A stretch of DNA of 64,000 nt from Desulfobacteraceae bacterium (GTDB lineage: Bacteria > Desulfobacterota > Desulfobacteria > Desulfobacterales > JAABSP01): contig JAABSP010000009.1 of assembly GCA_011390345.1 (NCBI GenBank), positions 22,651 through 86,650 on the forward strand, read 5' to 3'. The translations under genes were made by a program, and so were the position numbers. The notes under the pieces are model-generated. The model did no database searches, was not told where the DNA came from, and saw only the letters and a list, made by a program, of their open reading frames with translations. Shown piece after piece: positions 51,993-62,300 of this stretch (the first letter of the stretch is position 1; every line of letters starts with the position of its first letter).

Positions 51993-54069
51993 AAGACTGA
52001 TCCCTCCATACGACGCCTACCTTCGAAACGAGGAATGGGACAAGTACATCCGGACCCTGTCCGGGGAGGGGATGTTCTGGTGGTTCAACCTGGACATTCA
52101 GGTTCTGCGAATCCATCTTGCGCCGCTTCTCGATGTGCTGGGCCCAAAGCGGTTGCCGGACCGGCTCCGGTTTCTCTCACGGATCGCGGGCCACTCCCCG
52201 GACCCCGACGAACTGGAGCGGTATCACGCCGGTTTTCTTGAGAAGGGGGACGCGGAATCGGCCGCGGCCGCAGCCACCGCGGCCGTCATCTGCATCTGGA
52301 AAAGGGGCCGGGACTTCCAGCGGCTGACCCCCTGGCACAAAAGGATCGACGTTCTAACCTCCGGCCATGTCCAGGTTCCGATTGCGGCAAAAGCCTCCCT
52401 GATGGGGGCCGGATACCTGATCGCGTTTGCGATGAAAGGGGATCTGCGGGAGGCGATGGCCGCCGGCCGCGATGCCCTCCTCTGGTCCCGCAGGGCCGGG
52501 TCCAACAACCTCAGGGTGTACAACGCCATGATGTGCGTCTACGCCTGTCTCTGGAACACAGATCCGCTCGGGCTGGAACCGGCCATCTCCGAAGCCGGTG
52601 TCCTGTGCGGGCTTTCCGAGGTCTCCTTCATTCCCAGGGCGGTCTTTCAATTCATTCACGGCCTGCATCTGCTGCTCTTCGGAAACCCGTGCCGCAGCCG
52701 GCAGGAGCTGGAAGCGATTGCCGAGCATGAAAAGACCCAGGGGCTGCCGGACCATTTGTGGTACTTGGGCCAGTTGAATCTCCTCCATGCGGCCGCGGCC
52801 GAAAACGACGGGGCATGGATCGACCGGGTGATCCGTGCGATTCAGCGCCGCGGCGTCGATGAATCGAGATGCTACCAGGCCGCGATCCACCATTTCAGCC
52901 TCGGGATTGCCCGCCTGGCCCAGGGAAGAACCGACGAGGCCCGGGGGCTGGCCCATAGAGCGCTCGATTTCGGCCGCCGGAGTGGGGCATCGGCCCCGGA
53001 GCATCACATCCGCCTTCTGATGGCCCAGATCCATTCGGAAACCCGCGAAGATGACGCTGCCCTGGCCCTCCTGGAAGATTGGAAGGGGTTCTGGGAGGAA
53101 CGGGGATACCATCTCTACGCGGTCACCGCAGACCTGGAAATCGCCCACATCCGGCTGCGGCGGGGCGAGACGGACCGCGCACGCCGCTCCTATGATCGGG
53201 CGGCCCGCGGCTGGTTCCCGGGAGCCGCGCCCCACGCGATGAACCGATCCCGGGAGTTTGTTCAGGAAATCCGGTCTGCTCTGGTCCGGAAACCGGAAGT
53301 GCGGGAAAGCCATCCATCGAAAGACCTGCCGGCCATTGCCATTGAAACCTTCGGGGGGCTTCGGATTCGTGCGGACGGTGCGGTCATAGAAGGAAACCGG
53401 TGGCGGGGCCGGAAGACCAGGGAACTGCTCAAGACTCTGATCGTCTTCGGCGGTTACAAGGTCTCATCGGACCGGATCATCGACATCCTCTGGCCCGATG
53501 CGGACGGGGCCCAGGCCGCGAAAAATCTGAAGGTGACCCTGTCCCGGCTGCGGCGCATCGGATGCGAAAAAGGAGAGCAGCCTCTGCCGTGGATTCTGGT
53601 GCGCCACAGGCGGATCTCCCTGGCCCGGGGCCTCTGCGGGGTCGATGCCTTCCGGTTCCGGGAATGTCTCCAACGCGGCCGTGAAACCGATATGGATCTG
53701 GAGAGCCTGCGGGAAGCCATCGATCTTTACAAGGGCGATTTCCTGCCGGGGGACCAGAGCGCGGAATGGATCGCGGACCATCGACAAAGGCTTCAATCCG
53801 AGTACGTCGACTGCGTCGAGTTGATGGGAAAACGCCTTCTCCGGATGGCCCGGCCCGAAGAGGCCGCGGCTGTGCTGGCATCTGCTCTGGAAAAGGTCGA
53901 TATCGAGGGCGGTCTCTACGCCCTGCTGATGCAGGCTCACCTCGACATGGGCCGGCCCGACCGGGCACGGGAAGTCTTTTCCGCAGCGGCCGAACGGTTC
54001 AAAAGGGAGCTGGGGATCGACCCGGACTCGAAACTGGTCCGCTTTGCCCGCGCGGCCGGGATTCTGTAA
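51964..54069 (+). CDS. SARP/BTAD-type transcriptional regulator with TPR region (paralog 2)
   Basis: Up to 701 residues, colinear with paralog 1 over its whole length: both share PPYD, WWFN, SRRAGSNNLR-like segments and the C-terminal activator domain (AIDLYKGDFLPGDQSAEWI). The winged-helix region reads ETFGGLRIRADGA and RIIDILWPDADGAQAAKNLK. Three in-frame ATGs (51964, 51970, 51976) give alternative starts; overlap with paralog 1 is 17-29 bases, so they are translationally coupled. It ends about 195 bases before the HEAT-repeat gene. Confidence 0.82.
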   Translation: MGMGMTSGAERLIPPYDAYLRNEEWDKYIRTLSGEGMFWWFNLDIQVLRIHLAPLLDVLGPKRLPDRLRFLSRIAGHSPDPDELERYHAGFLEKGDAESAAAAATAAVICIWKRGRDFQRLTPWHKRIDVLTSGHVQVPIAAKASLMGAGYLIAFAMKGDLREAMAAGRDALLWSRRAGSNNLRVYNAMMCVYACLWNTDPLGLEPAISEAGVLCGLSEVSFIPRAVFQFIHGLHLLLFGNPCRSRQELEAIAEHEKTQGLPDHLWYLGQLNLLHAAAAENDGAWIDRVIRAIQRRGVDESRCYQAAIHHFSLGIARLAQGRTDEARGLAHRALDFGRRSGASAPEHHIRLLMAQIHSETREDDAALALLEDWKGFWEERGYHLYAVTADLEIAHIRLRRGETDRARRSYDRAARGWFPGAAPHAMNRSREFVQEIRSALVRKPEVRESHPSKDLPAIAIETFGGLRIRADGAVIEGNRWRGRKTRELLKTLIVFGGYKVSSDRIIDILWPDADGAQAAKNLKVTLSRLRRIGCEKGEQPLPWILVRHRRISLARGLCGVDAFRFRECLQRGRETDMDLESLREAIDLYKGDFLPGDQSAEWIADHRQRLQSEYVDCVELMGKRLLRMARPEEAAAVLASALEKVDIEGGLYALLMQAHLDMGRPDRAREVFSAAAERFKRELGIDPDSKLVRFARAAGIL

Positions 54070-54264
54070 CCCTTCCCCCAATTATTTCTCAAAAAAATCC
54101 GATTCTGCCCTCAACTGTAACCTTTTTGTATCAGGCCGCATGATATATACGATGAAGAGCAAAAAATACGCGGGAGGCTGCAAATCTGGTCCAAACGCTG
54201 GAGGAGCATTGCATTTTTTAAAAGATATTTCAGAAATTTGAATGAATAAATATCAGGTGAAACC

Positions 54265-56259
54265 ATGAATCGAAAAGCCATTATCCTCTTCGTACTTGTA
54301 CTGGTTATCATCGGCTTCGGTTCCGCGAGGTGGCACCTCCGGGAACCCGAAAAGCCCATTTCCCGAATTGAGCCGGAACCTGCCGTCGCCGATCATCAGC
54401 CTTCTTCCCTGCAAGATCCGAAAGTCCCGGAACCCCAAAAAGAGACCGTTGAAAGCCTTCCCCTCCGGTTTTCCCCTGAAAACGGAGAGACCCTTGCCTA
54501 CCGATTCGAAATCCATACCGATGCAAAGGTGGATTTCGGATTCCTCTACGCCCAATTGGACATGAACACTTCGACATCCCGGCCCCCGGTTGAATCGAAA
54601 AAAAGCCATATCCTATCGGAAGCTTCGGGAGTTCTGTGCCTGAAATTCCATGATCAGCGGGCCGGTGTCTGGAATGTCGCGGCATTTGTCGAAGACCTCT
54701 CCTACCGGCTGAACGATACGACACCTGCGTATGCCGAAACCATCGGTCTTCCCTTTGCCTTTACCATGAATGCAAAGGGGTATTTGAAAGATTTCCGGTT
54801 TGTCGAGGGGATTTCCGATGAAGCCAAAGGATTTATTCGCCAGTTGCTTTCCATGATGCAGACCGGCCTGCCCCCCGGAGCAGAAGCCGAATGGAGAACC
54901 AGAGAAAAGGATGCAAACGGCACATATATAGCGGAATATACGATCGAGGATGCATCGGATGCGCAGGTACGGCTGATGAAACGGAAACGGGAATATATCG
55001 CCCTTCAGACCGGAAAGATCATGCCGGGTTCCCGGATTCGGGTGGGGCAGAGCGAAAACAGGATTTCCGTTCCGCACAGCGGCGCATGGCTCCTCTCCTT
55101 TGAAGGCCGGGAATCCTCGTCATCGGTGCTGGAAGGCACTCTCTGGGGAGAGAGCAGGGGCCGGTTTTCCGCGCATCGGGTTTCAAAGGATCTGTCCGGC
55201 CGGTTTCCGGACCGGTTCGAGCAGTTTCTGGCGGATATGAACTCCCAGAAATACAAGAAAAACAAATATTATGCCACAAACGAACAACTGAATCGGCTCG
55301 GCCAAAATCTGGACATGGAGGACGCACTGGCAAAATTTATGGAATTGAAAAATTCCACCATGAATAACGCCCGGAATTATGCCGAGGCATTTCTGGTCAA
55401 TTATCTCCGCAAAAATCCCCGGGCAGCCTTCGATCTGGTGGAACTGCTCGATAGTGATCCAAGGCGGGAGCGGTATGATCAGCGCACCCAGTTGATTCTC
55501 TGGAGACTGCTGGTAGAGGCCGGACACACCGAAGCCCAGGAAGCGGTCATCGATGCGGCAACGGACCCGGAATACAGCAGCCTGACCCATATCCGCGCAG
55601 TCGCCTACATTCATGATTTCGAGAATCCGGCCCCCTTTCTGGCGCAGAAGCTGTGGGAACTGCGCAGAAGCCTTCCCCCGGATTCAGCTCATCGGGATGA
55701 ACAGGAGCTGAGGGTCATGTCGGCCTATGCCATCGGCAGCCTGGGACACAAGGACAAGCTCAACGATGAGACCAAGACCGACATCGGCAGACAGCTCACG
55801 GAAAATCTCAACAGTTCGGCCGATCCCGATGAACAGGCGGTCCTCCTCTCTGCCATCGGCAACTACGGCGGCTCGGAAGTACTCGATGATATCGCCCCCT
55901 ATTTTTCCAGCACCGATGACCGGGTGCGGGCTTCGGCCTATGACGCGCTTCGCCGGATGGATGATCCCCAAGCCGTCGAACTGCTGGCGAGATCCGTAAA
56001 AGAGGAGACGTCTCTACAAGTCCGGAAGGACGCATATGCCGCTTTCGCGGCCATGCCGCCCACAGCCCGGGGAGTGGAATGGGCAAGGAATGAAGTCTTT
56101 GCCGTTGAAAGCTCTGCAGAGCAGGGAGCGCTGGTCAAAGTACTGGGAGAGAACCTGAAGCAATACCCTGAAAACGAGCAGACCCTCCGGAACCTGCTGG
56201 AGACAGACCCTGACAACCGGGTGAAGAAGGATATCTACAAGTATATTGTGCCGAAATAG
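54265..56259 (+). CDS. Membrane-anchored protein with beta-rich N-domain and HEAT repeats
   Basis: 664 residues. A single N-terminal hydrophobic segment (about 5-22, without a lipobox) should anchor it, with a Pro/Glu linker after it. Residues ~68-330 are beta-rich and recall the vitellogenin N-terminal fold (LRFSPENGETLAYRFEIHTDAKVDFG); residues ~335-660 are helical HEAT-like repeats (VLLSAIGNYGGSEVLDDIAPYF, DDRVRASAYDALRRMDDPQAVE). The resemblance to vitellogenin-N/HEAT proteins is by pattern only. AGGTGA precedes the ATG. It lies 70 bases before the giant lipoprotein. Confidence 0.75.
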   Translation: MNRKAIILFVLVLVIIGFGSARWHLREPEKPISRIEPEPAVADHQPSSLQDPKVPEPQKETVESLPLRFSPENGETLAYRFEIHTDAKVDFGFLYAQLDMNTSTSRPPVESKKSHILSEASGVLCLKFHDQRAGVWNVAAFVEDLSYRLNDTTPAYAETIGLPFAFTMNAKGYLKDFRFVEGISDEAKGFIRQLLSMMQTGLPPGAEAEWRTREKDANGTYIAEYTIEDASDAQVRLMKRKREYIALQTGKIMPGSRIRVGQSENRISVPHSGAWLLSFEGRESSSSVLEGTLWGESRGRFSAHRVSKDLSGRFPDRFEQFLADMNSQKYKKNKYYATNEQLNRLGQNLDMEDALAKFMELKNSTMNNARNYAEAFLVNYLRKNPRAAFDLVELLDSDPRRERYDQRTQLILWRLLVEAGHTEAQEAVIDAATDPEYSSLTHIRAVAYIHDFENPAPFLAQKLWELRRSLPPDSAHRDEQELRVMSAYAIGSLGHKDKLNDETKTDIGRQLTENLNSSADPDEQAVLLSAIGNYGGSEVLDDIAPYFSSTDDRVRASAYDALRRMDDPQAVELLARSVKEETSLQVRKDAYAAFAAMPPTARGVEWARNEVFAVESSAEQGALVKVLGENLKQYPENEQTLRNLLETDPDNRVKKDIYKYIVPK

Positions 56260-56329
56260 TTCTCGGGAAGGACAAATATAAAATATGGATGTCGGGTACC
56301 TTTATCATCATCGAAAAAGGAGAGAAGTC

Positions 56330-59300
56330 ATGTTGCCGTTGGGGAAAAAGTGTCTTGATGGAATTGTTCTGGTCGCACTGATCATACTGATTTCGGTTCT
56401 GTCCGGCTGTGACGGCAGTGATGATGACGGGGGGGCGGCCGATATCCCGCAGCCGCAACTGGTATCCGTCAGCGTTCTTCCGGCGCAGGCTTCCGCTGTT
56501 TCAGGAGAAACGGTGCAGTTCATTGCCCGGGGAGAATACAGCGATGATACATCGAAAGACATCAGTGCGCAGGTGAGCTGGTCATCGTCCGATACTGCCG
56601 TTGCCACCGTCAATGCGGAGGGTTTGGCCAGTGCGGTTTCAGCCGGGACTGCTGCGATCCTGGCAGCAGTGGACGGCATCACTGGTTCGGCGGATCTGAC
56701 GGTTACCACCCAAGCTTTTGAACCGGCTGCTTTGATCTCGATCGAGATCACGCCACAGGAGGCATCGGTGGAGGTTGGAAGCAGCCTGCAGTTCAAAGCC
56801 GTGGGCACATATGACGACAGCAGCAGCCGGGACATCACCGCCCAGGCGGACTGGTCATCATCTGATCCCGCAGTTGCCACCATCAATGCGGATGGTCTGG
56901 CCAGCGCGGTTTCAGCAGGGGCTGCTGCGATCCGGGCGGAGATGGACGGCGTCACCAGTTCCGCGAATCTGAAGGTTACGGTGCAAGAGGTGGAACCGGC
57001 TGTTTTGACCGAGATCGGGATAACGCCGCAGGAGGCATCCGTGGAGGTCGGAGAAACCCTGCAGTTCGAAGCCGTGGGTACTTATGAGGACAGCAGCACC
57101 CGGGACATCACCGCCCAGGTCGAATGGTCATCATCCGATGCCGCAGTTGTCACCATCGATGCGGATGGGCTGGCCAGTGCGGTTTCAGCCGGGGCTGCTG
57201 CGATCCGGGCGGAGATGGACGGCGTCACCGGTTCCGCGAATCTGAAGGTTACGGTGCAAGAGGTGGAACCTGCTATTTTGACCGCGATCGAGATCACCCA
57301 GCAGGAGGCATCTGTCGAAGCCGGAAAAACCCTGCAGTTCAAAGCCGTAGGCACATATGACGACAGCAGCACCCGGGACATCACCACACAGGTGGACTGG
57401 TCTTCCTCCAATACGGGGGTTGCAACCATAAATGGCGAGGGCCTGGCAACTGCCACGGCATCGGGAACAGCGGAAATCCGCGCTGAAATGGACGGCGTCA
57501 GCGCCGCTGTTCCATTGAGCGCAACCACTCCGGACACGCCTTATATACCGCCCGCACCGGTCCTTCAATCCTTTCAAATTCTGCCCCCGGAGGCGCTGGC
57601 TGCTCCGGGAGAGACGCAGCAATTCACGGCAATCGGCAGATATTCCGACAGCACGACGGCAGATATCAGCGGTCAGGTGAAATGGTCTTCATCGGATACT
57701 TCCGCTGCAACCGTCGGCAGTGACGGGCTGGCAACCGCAGTTGACTGGGGAGAGAGCCGGATCGGTGCAACCCTCGGCGATCTTTCAGGGAGTGCCGAGC
57801 TGACCGTTCGCCCCCACGGTTTACCCCTGAAGCGAAGCGGCGCCGATCAGTTTCTTCTGCCTGTGGAAGTGGGGAATCAGACCCTGGATCTGCTCGTGGA
57901 TACCGCTTCCGATGCCCTGCTGGTCTTCGAGGAACGGCTGGGGGCCGGCAATACCCAGGTCCGGCGGGAGGCCGGTCCTATCACCCTGACCGACACCCGG
58001 ATCTCCAGATCCTACTTCCGGGTCACGCGCACCGGCGTTGCTGCAACCGCACCCATACGGATCGGCGAGTATTACGCGCCTGAAATGAAAATCATGGTGG
58101 TTCAGTCTCCGAATATCGCATCCGACCGGTCCCGGATTCCCCAAGAGGCCGACGGCATCATCGGGCTCCGCCGCACCCAGGGGTTGACCTATGAAAACGA
58201 GACGGTCGATCTGGACCCGCCTTTGAGTGCGTTGCAGCCTGCCATCCACATGTTTGAACTCGATCTTCCCCCCGCAGGGCCGGGAAGCCTTTCCCTGGGA
58301 AAGATGCCGATTTTCGATGCGGTTCACTCTTCTTACACCTTCAAAGCCGGTGCCCTTTCCCTTCCGGCCTCTTCCGATCCCCCGGGGCCGGATTTGCAGG
58401 TGCGGTTCCGGGCAAAGAGCAGTTTCGGCAGCGCCGAGGGCGAAGATCTGGATGTGCTGCTCGACAGCAGCCCGGTGAACAGACTGGTGCTGGATACGAC
58501 AGTGGCCGAATCGCTGGGATACGATTCCAATACCGGGGAATGGGAGATCCCCGAAGATGAAGAGATCGAATTCAACCTGATCGGGCCCGACGGTTCCGTC
58601 ATTTTCTATCCCAAATTCAAGGTGTCGGAGGTGAGCGTCGCGCCCTACTTCGCCATCGGCAGCAGTTTCGAGGCCGTGCTGGGCATCGACCGGTGGCAGC
58701 ATCATGTCATCGGGTTTTCCGATGAAGCACCGGCGAGCGAAGAGACCGGAGGGACGGTCTTCATGCTCTTTCGTCCTGATCTGTGGGACGCCCTGGACAA
58801 GCCCCCGGGAGAGGGAGAGAATTATCAGGCCCTTCCGGAATTGAATTCGGCCGGCGATGACCGCCATCCTTCGGTGGATGGTTCCGGAAGCACCATTGCT
58901 TTCCAATCGGACCGGCCCGGTGGAACCGGCGGAAATGATATCTATCTCTACCGGATCGGAGACGGACTCCTGGATCTGGCCGGAATCAATTCTCAAGGGG
59001 ATGACGCCGCGCCGGAGATCAGCGCGGACGGAACCCGGGTGGCATTCCATTCGGACAGATCCGGCAATTACGACATCTACCTGTATGATCTCGACGAAGC
59101 ATCTTTTGTGGATCTTTCGGCGCTGAATACCGACGCGGACGAACAGTTTCCGGCCCTGAGCGGGGACGGCACGAAACTGGCTTTCCAGAGCCCCGGGACC
59201 GAAAGCACGGCGGGGAGTTCGGACATCCGGCTGTACGACCTGACCCGGGGGGAGGAGATTTCCCTCCGCACATGGGCCAATACAGCCGGCCATGAGGGAG

Positions 59301-62300
59301 GGCCCTCTCTGAACCATGACGGAACCCGGATATCGTTTGGCGGATCGGACCGAGCCGACTGTTTCAAAACCGGGTGCATCTACCTGTATGATGTCGAAGC
59401 CGGGGAACTGGTTCCCTTTCCCCACGGAGTCAATCTCTTTGCCGGACAGGGAGAAACCGCGCTGGGACCCCGGGGGAAGTACATGGCATATACGGCCTAC
59501 ACAGCCGATTCGAGCGCGGTTTACCTGCTGGGCACCGAATCCGGGGAAACCCTTTTCATGCCCGGCCTGAATGCCCCGGACGGCCATAACCGCACCCCTT
59601 CGGTTTCTGCAGACGGTGAATTTATCGTCCTGGAATCGGATCGTCCCGGCGGAGAAGGGGGATATGACATCTACATGTATCAGCGGGAGGAGGCCGACAA
59701 TACGGTCTATACGGTTTCGAAATCCTATTCCCAGTCGGGAACCGTCACCGGCCCTGATGATGCGCCGATCCCCGATGCAGCGGTCAACGCCTACGACCGG
59801 GAAGAGAACCGGATCGCATCGGCCGTCACCGATGGCAGCGGCAGCTTCACCCTGACCATCCCCCAAGGGGTTCAACTGCCCATCACTTATGAAACTTCTG
59901 CTACAGGAACCGTGGTGGCCGGCGGCATCGGAAACGATATCTATGTGCCCGAGTTCGAGCCCGGAAACCTGAAGTTCAACGCGGTCCGGTTCGACGAGGA
60001 AGCAAAGGCCGGTTATCCTGTCACTATGGAATTCGACATCGAAACTACGACCCCGGCCTATGACATCTATGTCAAGGCTTCCCTGAAAGAAGGCACGCCT
60101 TCTGCGGTTCAACTGAACGGCGGCGCGGAATTCACCGCGGATTACGATCTGACGGGTCTGCTCATCGAAGAACTCGGACAGCGGGGCCCGGAGATCACCG
60201 AACCGATCGTCAAATCTCAGGGCGACGTGGTTACGAAGATCACCTATCTTCCGGGAACCGGAAACCGGCAGGCCCATGTGGAGCATACCTTTGTGGTTCC
60301 CGAGGATATCGCCGACGGAACCTACACCGCAGTATTCAGCATCAACGCGGTGGATGTGAACCCTGCAGACAATGCCCTCCAGGGGGAGACCGATACGTCC
60401 GACAATTATATGGCCGCGGCCAATGCCACAAGGATCGGAAATCCGGATCTGCCCAACCTGCGGATTCGATCCGCGGATCTTTATTCCAACAGCTTCGAGC
60501 TGCCGCCGGAACCGCCCGGCCCCTCGATCACAACGGAAAGCAGCGAACTGAGCCTGACTTTGGAAGTGGTCTCCCTGTCCCGGGATACGACACAGCCCGT
60601 GGATATCGTCTTCGAACTCGAAATCGACGGGGTGAAATATCCCATGATGATTGCAGAGCCCGATCCCGCGGAGACAGAACTCCGAAAAGCGGAAAAACAG
60701 ACCTATCCGGTGCAGTGCATTCCGGAAGATGCACCGCCGGAGGAACAGCGGTGTGCTTCGCTCTTCCGGCAGCAGAGCAGGGGAAAGAACTATGATCTCT
60801 ATATCGGCAGTGCCGCATACGGCATTCTGAAGGCAAAGACCTCGGATACGACCTGTACCCTGGTCATCACCGTGGACCCGGAGAACAGCATCGAGGAGTA
60901 TGAAAACAATCTCGAAGACAATGTAAAGCGGATGCCGGTGATGTTCCTGAAGGAGCAGGCCCGCAGCGCCAGGGCCCGGCGCGGGGTCTATCCCAATGAG
61001 CTTTTCGACCTCAGAAAGGAGAACCGATACGGCAACGAGAATCTCCGTATCGGGTATGGCTTCGGGCCGGCGTTCTCCTATGCCGAGGATACCATTGACG
61101 GGATTACATTTCCGTATGCCGCAAACTTCGACGGCATGAACGAAATATGGGCAGATGTGTTCGACTACAGGGTCACAGTTCTTGCCGTCGGCGCCGAATT
61201 TGACTTCAATGGAGATGAACTCGTCAAAACCTATTTCGATTACGGCGTGACCATAATGAATGTCAAGGTGTACGGAGAGAAAATCAGTCTTACCGAGGGC
61301 GAAGAAGAACTGGTTCTGTGGGAGTCGGCGGATGCCAATGGGAATGAACGATTTAAACTTGAAAAGGAGTATACCCGGGAACAGTTGTTTCTCAAATACG
61401 GCGTGCCCATATCTGTTGAAGCAGGATTCGTGGGAGAAGTCGGACTCCGGGGGAGTGTCAAATTCACCACCGGCAATAAAATCGTTTTGGAGGCCGGCCC
61501 GTACGCGGCTTTAACGGGAATAGCCCAAATCGCGGCTATAGATGTTGTCGTAGCAGAAGCCGGGGTGGCCGGAGAACTTCTGCTGATCGATGTCTATCTG
61601 AAACTGACCCCAAGCGTTCAGATCGAGCGAACTTTCCCCATCGCTGTCTTCCGGTTCGAGGCGCCGATCGTCCTCTCCACCCTTGACGGGAGAATATACC
61701 TCTATGCCGAAATTCCGGTTGCCCCGGACATTCAATTTGATCTTATTTCCTGGGAGGGCCTGAAGTATGAGGTCCATTTCTTCCCGGGGCTGGCCCAGGC
61801 TTACGGGAACAATGACAAGTTCAGGGCGTTCTATTACGACAACCCTGATTGGAGCGGTACGGCCGAACCGATATGGGAGGATGAAATCAATCACGACTGG
61901 AAAGAGGGGGGGCCTTCGGAGACCGGTACAGACAATTTCTCGGCGCTATGGGAAGGGTATTTCTACTTTCCCGGAACGGAGATTTACGATGGCCAGGATA
62001 CCGGCACCTATTTTGCCGGCCGATACCGGTTCAAGTCGGAGAGCGGCGATGATCCCATATCGGTGTGGGTGGATCAGAATGACGACGGCGAGTTCGATGA
62101 TTCGGAGAAAGTCATCGACAGTAAAACAGGCAAGGAATCCAGCCGGAAGGAGATCAAATTCGGATATCACAAGGTGCTGGTGAAATACAGAGAGGGAACC
62201 GGCAACGCCAAGGCGATCGTTACTGCCGGGATTCCCACATGGCCCCATATCGTGGAAGGGGATCTGACCGGAGATTCCCGGCTGGGAATGGAGGATGCCA

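Noticed and set aside
54044..54241. Short ORF in the gap before the HEAT-repeat gene
   Set aside because: No ribosome-binding site, partly overlaps the end of the regulator gene, product not recognisable; probably chance.
54070..54264. Promoter before the HEAT-repeat gene
   Set aside because: AT-rich, but no hexamer pair with acceptable spacing and match was found.
57821..60286. 821-codon minus-strand open frame
   Set aside because: Antisense to the giant lipoprotein, whose sense frame holds recognised domains throughout. Shadow ORF.
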